Origin: Bacteroidetes bacterium GWF2_35_48
Lineage (GTDB): Bacteria > Bacteroidota > Bacteroidia > Bacteroidales > GWF2-35-48
Assembly: GCA_001769125.1 (NCBI GenBank)
Contig: MEOG01000082.1
Location: forward strand, 82,747-146,746
Length of the DNA: 64,000 bases
Direction of reading: 5' to 3'
The position numbers were made by a program, and so were the translations under genes. Below, piece after piece: positions 39,084-45,988 of this stretch (the first letter of the stretch is position 1; each line of letters starts with the position of its first letter). Under the pieces are notes generated by a model. That model saw only the letters and a list, made by a program, of their open reading frames with translations, was not told the origin of the DNA and did no database searches.

Positions 39084-39119
39084 TATAGTTTGTAAAAATA
39101 AGTATATTTACAATCTATA
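39084..39119. promoter_or_regulatory. Inverted repeat before ATPase copy 2
   Basis: TATAGTTTGTAAA (39084-39096) is mirrored by TTTACAATCTATA (39107-39119), 12 of 13 positions, with a 10-bp spacer, ending 10 bp before the start codon. A third half-site, ATTGTAAAT, touches the ATG. It is probably an operator. Confidence 0.55.
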
Positions 39120-39129
39120 AATTGTAAAT

Positions 39130-40413
39130 ATGGAAACAACTTTAATAAATCAAAATAAACATTGGACAGGGAAAAAGTATGCAGGGCTTATCAATAGGCA
39201 ATTGTTGCAACGTTTATTGTTGCATAAAAACACCAAAGAAGTACAAATTCTTTTAGGTATCAGACGCAGTGGTAAATCAACAATGTTTAAATTATTTATT
39301 AATGAATTATTAAAAAATAAATCAGGGAAAACAGTTCTTTATATAAATTTTGATGATCCAAATTATTATGAGACTTGGAAAAATGCATCTTTAATTTATA
39401 GAATAATAGAGGGAGCTGAAAAAATTACTTCAGGAAAAATACAGTATTTATTTTTAGATGAAATACAAAATGTAGATGCATGGGAGAAATTTGTAAAAAG
39501 TATTTATGACTCTGGTGTGTTTAAAAAAATTTTTGTTACGGGTTCAAATTCTTCTTTACTTGAAGGAGACTACACCAAGATGCTTTCAGGAAGATATATC
39601 GCGCATTATGTTTATCCATTGTCTTTTGATGAAATAAAAAGTTTTGAAAAAATAAATAATCAAATAAGCCTCTTGCAGAATAAAAGCAAGGTAATGGTTC
39701 TTTCAGAAAATATTTTACAATATGGTTCTTTTCCGGAGATATTTAAGCAGAAAAAACAACAGGTAAAAGAAGATATTTTAAATAGTTACTTTGAAACAAT
39801 TCTTTTAAAAGATTGTATCGCATCAAAAAATATCAGAGATATAAGAACCTTTAAAGAATTTACGATTTATTTAATTTCGAATCTTGCTACACCTTACTCA
39901 TACAATAGCATTGCAAAAGCTATTGGAAGCAACGATGGAACAATAAAAGACTATTTCGCAAGCCTTTCAGATGCGTTTTTAATTTATGAAATTAATCAGT
40001 TTTCCTTTAAATTTAAGGAGCAGATAAAATCGAATAAAAAAGCATATTGTATTGATAATGGGCTTATACATATTGCCTCTGAAAAATTTTCCGCAAATAG
40101 TGGAAAAATTTTTGAAAATTTAGTGTTTAATGAGTTGATAAAACTAGGATTTAATCAGATATATTATTACTCTGATAATGCAGAATGTGATTTTATTGTA
40201 AAGCAAAATAGAACATTGATGGCATTTCAAGTATGTTTTGAATTGAATGCAGGTAATATAGATAGAGAAAGAAGTGGGATAGAAAAAGCAATGAAGCAAC
40301 TTGGAATTACTATTGGATATATTATTACTATGGATAAGCCCTCAATAAAAACAAACAAGAATGAAGTGATTCCTTTTTGGGAGCTTGAAAAAATAGTAAA
40401 GTTAGTAATTTGA
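39130..40413 (+). CDS. AAA ATPase with DUF4143 C-terminus (copy 2)
   Basis: The 427-residue protein has Walker A GIRRSGKST at 43-51, Walker B LFLDEIQN at 107-114 and the sensor VTGSNSSLLEGDYTKMLSG. The C-terminal DUF4143 core reads NAECDFIVKQNRTLMAFQVC, keeping the D and Q of the nuclease-like pattern. It is full length and apparently intact. It is only moderately similar to copies 1 and 3, so the copies are old paralogues or separate arrivals rather than recent duplicates. A strong dyad lies directly upstream. No partner gene is adjacent: the island remnant of a DegT aminotransferase follows. Confidence 0.9.
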   Translation: METTLINQNKHWTGKKYAGLINRQLLQRLLLHKNTKEVQILLGIRRSGKSTMFKLFINELLKNKSGKTVLYINFDDPNYYETWKNASLIYRIIEGAEKITSGKIQYLFLDEIQNVDAWEKFVKSIYDSGVFKKIFVTGSNSSLLEGDYTKMLSGRYIAHYVYPLSFDEIKSFEKINNQISLLQNKSKVMVLSENILQYGSFPEIFKQKKQQVKEDILNSYFETILLKDCIASKNIRDIRTFKEFTIYLISNLATPYSYNSIAKAIGSNDGTIKDYFASLSDAFLIYEINQFSFKFKEQIKSNKKAYCIDNGLIHIASEKFSANSGKIFENLVFNELIKLGFNQIYYYSDNAECDFIVKQNRTLMAFQVCFELNAGNIDRERSGIEKAMKQLGITIGYIITMDKPSIKTNKNEVIPFWELEKIVKLVI

Positions 40414-40446
40414 TTAATGCGATAAATAAGTTTAAACAAAATCACC

Positions 40447-40485
40447 ATGATGAAATTTGTAGACTTACAAAAAAAACAACATTAA
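40447..40485 (+). pseudogene. 5' stub of a DegT/DnrJ-type aminotransferase
   Basis: The frame MMKFVDLQKKQH then stop resembles the start of sugar aminotransferases (usually M-K-F-V-D-L-Q followed by about 360 more residues). It is followed at once by AACATTAACCGAATGAACAT repeat sequence. The same stub with the same about 100-bp downstream block recurs at 47692. Confidence 0.5.
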
Positions 40486-40708
40486 CCGAATGAACATCAA
40501 CTCTCGCTGCCTTCGTCGCCGCTCAGTCAGCGTTAACTCAGAACCCGGAACCCACAACAAACACCTTAGTTTCTTTGCGCTTCCGCCGCGGAGACTCTAA
40601 GTTACCAAGAAACACAAAGAAATCTATATTTATGTAGCAATGACAAATAAACAATCTATTTCATTTAAACATTTTCAAAGTTAAAGAGCTTGATTATTAA
40701 ATAAAATC
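40486..40708. repeat. Intergenic hairpin repeat block
   Basis: CGCTG (40505-40509) and CAGCG (40528-40532) flank the loop CCTTCGTCGCCGCTCAGT, followed by AACTCAG/AACCCGG heptamers and AT-rich sequence. Confidence 0.65.
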
Positions 40709-40832
40709 ATGAACAAATCTATTCAAATAAAAGTTAAGGGTGTTTCAATTTCTGTATTTAAAGTAGAAAAAGAAGATTATATTTCTTTAACAGATATGGT
40801 AAAAGGATTTGGCGACGACACAATGATATATA
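40709..40832 (+). pseudogene. KilA-N domain gene fragment, truncated by a MITE-like element
   Basis: The first 41 codons read MNKSIQIKVKGVSISVFKVE, then KEDYISLTDMVKGF and DDTMIYS. This is the start of a KilA-N DNA-binding domain, as in phage antirepressor-type proteins. The element beginning at 40833 ends the homology. Unlike the other insertions, the rest of the gene is not found on the far side of the element, so the 3' part was lost. The apparent frame running on to 40918 is element sequence. Confidence 0.8.
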
Positions 40833-41015
40833 GTGTCAGCAAGAAAACTACTCTTTTTTGCTTGACAGTGCTAGTGTCAGATAAGAAAACGTCAAATACA
40901 AGGCTTTCGAAGTCATGAAAACCAAGGAGTTTACTTTTGTAAATGACTGTTTTCAATTCGAGAGTAACGCAGCTACTTGCCTGCGGCAGGCAGGTCGGAC
41001 ATTATGGACAAACAC
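40833..41015. mobile_element. Chimeric MITE-like element (type A left end, type B right end)
   Basis: This 183-bp copy starts GTGTCAGCAAGAAAAC as type A and ends GACATTATGGACAAACAC as type B. Its right half from about 40917 nearly matches the copy at 35479-35663. Flanks differ: TATATA on the left (40827-40832), TAATTA on the right (41016-41021). It holds the core GGAGTTTAC-TTTT-GTAAATGA; the left arm pairs over only 7 bp with the right arm. Confidence 0.8.
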
Positions 41016-41020
41016 TAATT

Positions 41021-41080
41021 AATAAAAATAAAGTATTTATTATTGCAGAATTATCTGCTAACCATAACAATGATTTTTAA
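41021..41080 (+). pseudogene. 5' fragment of a neuB/pseI-type synthase gene
   Basis: The frame reads NKNKVFIIAELSANHNNDF then stop. It matches residues 4-22 of the intact synthase at 63649 (NKNKTFIIAELSANHNNSFD). The start codon is missing, because the MITE-like element ends 6 bp upstream, and the rest of the gene is absent. Confidence 0.75.
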
Positions 41081-41189
41081 AAGAAAATTTTTAAATGAGG
41101 GATTAAGAAATCCGAAAACCTAAAACAAAACATGAAAAAGAGATTTCGTTGGGTTCATTTTGGAAATAATTTAACTAAATGTTTTTTCA

Positions 41190-42794
41190 ATGCCTTTACC
41201 CATTAATATTGAGCAATTACTTGCGGCTAATAAAGTGGAAAACAACCGAATTGAATTTAAGTCTGGTTGGAATCCTGATGCAATTTACCGAACGGTATGC
41301 GCTTTTGCCAACGATTTTGATAATACAGGTGGTGGCTATATCATTATAGGCGTTGAAGAAGAAAAAGGCATTGCAAAACGACCAGTTAAGGGGTTGAATG
41401 ACATGGAATTAGATCATATTCAAAAGCAGATGGTAGGTTTTAATAAGCTTATTGAGCCTTCTTTTTTTCCATCTGTTTCCATTGAAAAAGCAGATGATCA
41501 AAACATTGTCGTAATGTGGGTTATGGCTGGCGCTTCACGCCCATACAAAGTGCCTGAATATATAACGCACAAAATTAAAACATACCGCTACTATATTCGA
41601 TATAATTCCTCTACAATAGTACCGAAAGGAGATATCGAACAAGAATTAATTTCGCTCAGCAATCAAACTCCTTTTGATGACAGAGCAAATTCACAAGCAA
41701 CTTATGCAGATATATCTAAAGTACTAATCCATGACTATCTAACTGCTATCAATAGTAGATTAGCTAATGATTTGGAGACGCATGCTATCGAAGACGTTTT
41801 AAAACAAATGGATTTATTAGTTGGCAGCTCTGAAAAATACAATATTAAAAATGTTGGAATTATGATGTTCTGCGAACAATCTTTTCGTTTTTTCCCATAT
41901 ACACAAGTTGATATTGTTATTTTTCCTGAAGGTAAATTAGAAAATCCGGGAAAGTTGATTGAAATTCCACCTATTAAAGGACCTGTTCATTTAATTATTA
42001 AACAAGTTCTCAGTTATTTGCGAACAAATATTATTAAAGAGAAAATTATTAAAGTTGAAAACATGGCTGAAGCTAATCGAATTTTCAACTACCCTTTTGA
42101 GGCATTTGAAGAAGCTGTTGTGAATGCGCTTTTTCATCGCGATTATCAAATACAAGAGCCTGTTGAAATTACTATTGAACCAAATAAAATTGAAATTATT
42201 AACTATGGAGGACCACACCGATCAATTAAATACCAAGATATAAAAGCTGGTAAAATTTTTAGAGCTCGACGCTATCGTAATCGTAGGTTAGGTGAGTTTC
42301 TTAAAGAGCTTAATTTAACCGAAGGTAGAAGTACCGGAATCCCAACGATTCAAAGTGTTTTAAATAAAAACGGATCACCCTTAGCATTATTCGATACTGA
42401 TGATGAAAGAACCTATTTTCTTGTTGAGTTTCATTGTCACTCAAAGTTTAGTAATTCATTAAATTTTCTTGATTATGATAGTGTTGAGATAAAGGATAAA
42501 GTAACAGGTCAAGTAACAGGTCAAGTAACAGGTCAAGTAACAGGTCAAGTAACAGGTCAAGTAATTGATGAGACGGTATTAAAACTCTTACAAATTATTG
42601 CCAGTCAACAGCTGACAGTAAAAGAAATGATGCAAATGTTAAGCTTAACAGGTCGTGATAATTTCAGAAAAGGATATTTATTACCAGCTTTACAAGCAGG
42701 TTGTCTGGCTATGAAGTTTCCGGATAATCCTAAACATAGAAATCAAAAATATTTATTAACAACAAAAGGATTAAAAGTTCTGAAAGAACAGTAA
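41190..42794 (+). CDS. AlbA_2/RecG-like ATP-binding protein
   Basis: This 534-residue protein looks intact. Its N-terminal AlbA_2 (Schlafen-type) domain carries ENNRIEFKSGWN at 17-28 and CAFANDFDNTGGGYIIIGVE. The RecG-related HATPase-like half carries FEAFEEAVVNALFHRDYQ, then NYGGPHRSIKYQDIKAG and EGRSTGIPTIQSVL. Five exact 12-bp repeats at 42501-42560 (GTAACAGGTCAA) give a VTGQ linker. A winged-helix-like C-terminus follows (TVKEMMQMLSLTGRDNFRKG). The family binds nucleic acid, and some members serve in defence or regulation; the precise role here is unknown. Confidence 0.88.
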   Translation: MPLPINIEQLLAANKVENNRIEFKSGWNPDAIYRTVCAFANDFDNTGGGYIIIGVEEEKGIAKRPVKGLNDMELDHIQKQMVGFNKLIEPSFFPSVSIEKADDQNIVVMWVMAGASRPYKVPEYITHKIKTYRYYIRYNSSTIVPKGDIEQELISLSNQTPFDDRANSQATYADISKVLIHDYLTAINSRLANDLETHAIEDVLKQMDLLVGSSEKYNIKNVGIMMFCEQSFRFFPYTQVDIVIFPEGKLENPGKLIEIPPIKGPVHLIIKQVLSYLRTNIIKEKIIKVENMAEANRIFNYPFEAFEEAVVNALFHRDYQIQEPVEITIEPNKIEIINYGGPHRSIKYQDIKAGKIFRARRYRNRRLGEFLKELNLTEGRSTGIPTIQSVLNKNGSPLALFDTDDERTYFLVEFHCHSKFSNSLNFLDYDSVEIKDKVTGQVTGQVTGQVTGQVTGQVIDETVLKLLQIIASQQLTVKEMMQMLSLTGRDNFRKGYLLPALQAGCLAMKFPDNPKHRNQKYLLTTKGLKVLKEQ

Positions 42795-42833
42795 ATAAAA
42801 TTTTTTTAAAGTAGTGAACCAGATAAAATTATT

Positions 42834-42884
42834 ATGACCCATAAAACATTCATCATAGCCGAACTCTCAGCCAATCATAACAAC
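42834..42884 (+). pseudogene. 5' stub of a second neuB/pseI-type gene
   Basis: MTHKTFIIAELSANHNN matches the start of the synthase at 63649, then runs into repeat sequence (AACCGAACATCAACTAATC). Only 17 codons survive. A start codon is present here, unlike the fragment at 41021. Confidence 0.75.
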
Positions 42885-43202
42885 AACCGAACATCAACTA
42901 ATCTTCAAACCAGCCTGCCAGTTTACCAACTTTGATTGGCAGGCAAGGTCTTTTATGCTGAGCTTCGGTCATTGAGCCTCGGTCATTGAGCTTGTCGAAA
43001 TGCCGAAATGCCGAATCATCAAATAAAACATCAACCAAACATCAACTCCCGCTGCCTTCGAGAACCTCAGTCAGCGTTAACTCAGAACTCAGAACTCGGA
43101 ACGAACACCAATTAATTTTTAAATCTTTTACATTGAGCGTAGTCGAAATGTCAAATTAACTAATCTTCAATCGCCGCGGCGATCAAATAATCTAACACCA
43201 AA
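42885..43202. repeat. Intergenic repeat block
   Basis: Contents in order: CGAACATCAAC words; a CCTGCCA/TGGCAGG hairpin around 42914-42946; TCATTGAGCTTGTCGAAATG words near 42970-43000; a CGCTG/CAGCG hairpin at 43050-43076; AACTCAG heptamers; CATTGAGCGTAGTCGAAATG near 43133; and the palindrome CGCCGCGGCG near 43172. No gene. Confidence 0.7.
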
Positions 43203-43381
43203 ATGATCCCCTTCAACAAACCCTATCTCACAGGCAAAGATGCCCATTACATTTATCAGGCAGTATATTCCGGTAAAATTTCTGGCAACGGAGAATTCAC
43301 AAAAAAAATGCAGACGCTTTCTTGAAGATCAATACGGGGTTAAAAAATGTTTGCGGGCAAAATACAGTATGAATTGGTTAA
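43203..43381 (+). pseudogene. 5' fragment of a WecE/RffA-type sugar aminotransferase
   Basis: MIPFNKPYLTGKDAHYIYQA, then VYSGKISGNGEFTKK, is the start of a dTDP-4-amino-4,6-dideoxygalactose transaminase-like protein. An extra A in the run near 43302 shifts the frame; in the shifted frame KKCRRFLEDQYGVKKCLR continues the family pattern. Homology then ends. It is dead and truncated. Confidence 0.8.
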
Positions 43382-43409
43382 ACACATCACAGTAAACATG
43401 TAATTATTT

Positions 43410-43531
43410 TTTTACAAATTTGCGCATATTTGTAAAATATAAAGCACAAAAATGCGATTGTAATCTGCGGAATGAGACAGGTAGGAAAAACTAACCTTAT
43501 GCGTCAGTTCTATGATATAACAATATTATAA
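43410..43531 (+). pseudogene. Palindrome plus Walker A remnant of a fourth AAA/DUF4143 ATPase
   Basis: A 28-bp dyad (TTTTACAAAT, TGCGCA core, ATTTGTAAAA; 43410-43437) precedes a frame reading NAIVICGMRQVGKTNLMRQF, then stop at 43531. GMRQVGKT is an AAA_14 Walker A motif. The rest of the gene is missing. The dyad looks like the surviving operator. Confidence 0.65.
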
Positions 43532-43672
43532 GGAAGGCGAGCATATTAAAGTGGCAACTGACAAGGAATACTTAACAGTTCAAGTGTAAGGCTCAAAAAA
43601 GTTTGGCAGTTAGTAAACCTTGAGAATTTTTTTAGATTAAACAATAATAAAATCATAAAGAATTTATTCCAT

Positions 43673-43705
43673 ATTTGCTAGTTTAATGAATAAAAAACAG
43701 CAAAT
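43673..43705. promoter_or_regulatory. Inverted repeat before ATPase copy 3
   Basis: ATTTGCT at 43673-43679 and AGCAAAT at 43699-43705 are exact inverse complements, 21 bp before the start at 43727. Its position is comparable to the dyads before ATPase copy 2 and the remnant at 43410. Confidence 0.4.
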
Positions 43706-43726
43706 TTGTTCAGTATAACATATTAA

Positions 43727-44983
43727 ATGATTAAAAATATTCTATATCAACAACAGGAAGAGCGCAATAGTTTGTTAAAGCAAGCTTATGTTGAGCGAAT
43801 CGATGCTGCAGTTAAAAAGGAATACCTGGCAACAGGGCTTATTAAATTGATTACCGGACCACGCCGATCCGGGAAATCTGTTTTGTCGTTTCAGTTATTG
43901 AAAGAAGAAAATTTTGCGTATCTTAATTTTGACGATGATTTATTGTTAAAGCACTTTGATGAAAATAAAGTGATTCAAACTTTAAATGAGGTATATCCAG
44001 ATTATCGTTATCTTTTTCTGGATGAAATCCAGAACTTACCTAATTGGGAATTGTGGGTAAATAAACTGTATCGTAGAAATAAAAATCTTATTGTAACGGG
44101 CTCTAATGCAAGGCTTCTTTCACGGGAAATGGCTACATCCCTCACAGGGCGATATATACAAATAACTGTTTTTCCTTTTAGTTTTGCAGAAGTTTTACAT
44201 TTTCATAAAGTATCCCCGGTTGCTAAAACACCACAAAAAGTCGGAGTAATACAGGGCTATCTAAATACCTATGTACAAAATGGCGGTTTCCCTGAAACTG
44301 TTTTAAATCCTTCCATTCTTAAAAATTATTTATCTACCTTGTTTGATTCTGTACTTCTAAAAGATATAATGAAGCGTTTTCAAATAAGGCAATCGCAGCA
44401 ACTTTACGATTTGTCAAATTATTTATTGACGAATTATACCAATCAATATTCTTTTAATCAACTTAAAACGGATTTAAACTTTCATAGTGTTCCCACCGTT
44501 CAAAAATTTATGGGGTACTTATCAGAGCCTTATTTATTTTTAAATTTAACCAAATATTCAACAAAAGTCAAGACTCAGCAAAAATCGCCTAAAAAATCAT
44601 ATATCATTGACAATGGATTTATAAAAGCTCGTTCTTTTGAACTTTCACCTAATTATGGAAGATTGCTTGAAAATGTAGTATTCATTGAATTATTACGAAG
44701 ACAATACAAATTAGAATTAGACCTTTTTTATTACAAAACTCGCAACGACAAAGAAATAGATTTTGTATGCAGAAAGGGACATATCGTGGAGCAATTAATT
44801 CAGGTTTGCTACGATATTTCAAAACCAAAAACATTGAAAAGAGAGCTAGATGCTCTAATAGAAGCTTCATCAGAATTAGCTTGTGATAAATTAATACTGA
44901 TTACCTGGGATAAAGAAGACGTAATAGAAAAAAACGAATATAAAATTCAATTGGTGCCGGCCTGGAAATGGTTGAGTGAATAA
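43727..44983 (+). CDS. AAA ATPase with DUF4143 C-terminus (copy 3)
   Basis: The 418-residue protein has Walker A GPRRSGKS at 44-51 and Walker B LFLDEIQN at 96-103. The sensor VTGSNARLLSREMATSLTG and the VFPFSFAEVLHF linker follow. The DUF4143 end carries NDKEIDFVCRKGHIVEQLIQ and then VCYD. It is full length and intact. Its last 8 bp overlap the start of a truncated AlbA/RecG-like gene, the same arrangement seen after copy 1. The role is unknown; the family is typical of mobile accessory DNA. Confidence 0.9.
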   Translation: MIKNILYQQQEERNSLLKQAYVERIDAAVKKEYLATGLIKLITGPRRSGKSVLSFQLLKEENFAYLNFDDDLLLKHFDENKVIQTLNEVYPDYRYLFLDEIQNLPNWELWVNKLYRRNKNLIVTGSNARLLSREMATSLTGRYIQITVFPFSFAEVLHFHKVSPVAKTPQKVGVIQGYLNTYVQNGGFPETVLNPSILKNYLSTLFDSVLLKDIMKRFQIRQSQQLYDLSNYLLTNYTNQYSFNQLKTDLNFHSVPTVQKFMGYLSEPYLFLNLTKYSTKVKTQQKSPKKSYIIDNGFIKARSFELSPNYGRLLENVVFIELLRRQYKLELDLFYYKTRNDKEIDFVCRKGHIVEQLIQVCYDISKPKTLKRELDALIEASSELACDKLILITWDKEDVIEKNEYKIQLVPAWKWLSE

Positions 44984-45533
44984 ATTTATAGACAAGAAAA
45001 TAATTTATCATTTATTAAGCAATAATTACAGTTCGCAAATAAGGAATAAATTAATTGCTAAAGCATTTAAAGAAGCGGGTGTAATTGAAAAATACGGCTC
45101 AGGAATAAAACGCATTTTTGATATTTGTGCAGAATACGGTATTGTTCAGCCTCATATTGAAGAAGTTTTTAATGGGTTTAGGTTTGTTTTATTTAAAGAA
45201 AAAGTAACAACGGGTAATTATTTTTTTGATAAAACTACTGAAAAGGGCACCGAAAAGGTCACCGAAAAGGTTACCGAAAAGGTTACCGAAAAGGTCGGTG
45301 AAAAGGTCGGTGATAATGTCACCGATAAGGTCGGTGAAAATCTATCAAAGAATCAGAAGTCAATAATAAAATTGATATCAGCAAATAATAAAATTTCAGA
45401 TAGACAATTAGCACAGCAAATAGGTATTTCTGTCAGAAAAACAGAAGAAAATATTGCAAAATTAAAATCTGCAGGATTCCTTAAGCGCATTGGCCCTGCA
45501 AAAGGCGGCAATTGGCAAATAATCAAACAATAA
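44976..45533 (+). CDS. C-terminal part of an AlbA/RecG-like protein (probably a truncated gene)
   Basis: The frame opens with a GTG inside the end of ATPase copy 3 and encodes 185 residues. From about residue 15 it reads LSNNYSSQIRNKLIAKAFKE, then AGVIEKYGSGIKRIF, the end of the HATPase-like half. The AlbA_2 and ATP-binding segments are missing. A tetrapeptide linker of TEKV, GEKV and TDKV units follows (about 45229-45340, 12-bp repeats), and then a winged helix (KISDRQLAQQIGISVRKTEE) ending in RIGPAKGGNWQIIKQ. It may be expressed as a DNA-binding fragment by coupling, or be a pseudogene; I favour the latter. Confidence 0.65.
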   Translation: MNKFIDKKIIYHLLSNNYSSQIRNKLIAKAFKEAGVIEKYGSGIKRIFDICAEYGIVQPHIEEVFNGFRFVLFKEKVTTGNYFFDKTTEKGTEKVTEKVTEKVTEKVGEKVGDNVTDKVGENLSKNQKSIIKLISANNKISDRQLAQQIGISVRKTEENIAKLKSAGFLKRIGPAKGGNWQIIKQ

Positions 45534-45988
45534 TGTTCAAAATGATCGCCGCATTTAGATAATCTTCAAATTTTCAAATCGAATCATTTTCAAATTTTCA
45601 AATCGATTAATTTTCAAATAATATACAACCGAACATCTATCGAACATCAACTCTCGCTGCCTTCGACTCCGCTCAGTCACCGCTTAAACACTGAACACTG
45701 AACACTGAACTCGAAACTCGGAACTCGAAACTCGAAACTCGAAACGAACATCAACTAATCTTCAAATTTTCAAATTTTCAAATAAAACATCAACCGAACA
45801 TCAATCGAACATCAACTAATCTTCAAATCTTCAAGTTTTCAAATAAAACATCAACCATACATCAACTCCCGCTGCCTTCGAGTGCCTCAGTCAGCGTTAA
45901 CAAACTCAGAACTCAGAACTCAGAACTCGAAACTCAGAACTAACAACCGACAGTTAGATTCCAATTGGTATAAAATGAAAATTAGATA
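45534..45988. repeat. Intergenic repeat block
   Basis: Two hairpin copies (about 45650-45690 with CGCTG/CACCG mismatched, and about 45866-45898 with CGCTG/CAGCG). Heptamer runs of GAACACT, AACTCGA and AACTCAG, TTCAAATTTTC words and CGAACATCAAC words fill the rest. No gene. Confidence 0.75.

Noticed and set aside
41132-41192. Short frame MKKRFRWVHFGNNLTKC before the AlbA gene
   Set aside because: It runs into the next gene's start, has no recognisable family and may be repeat-derived; support is too weak for a feature.
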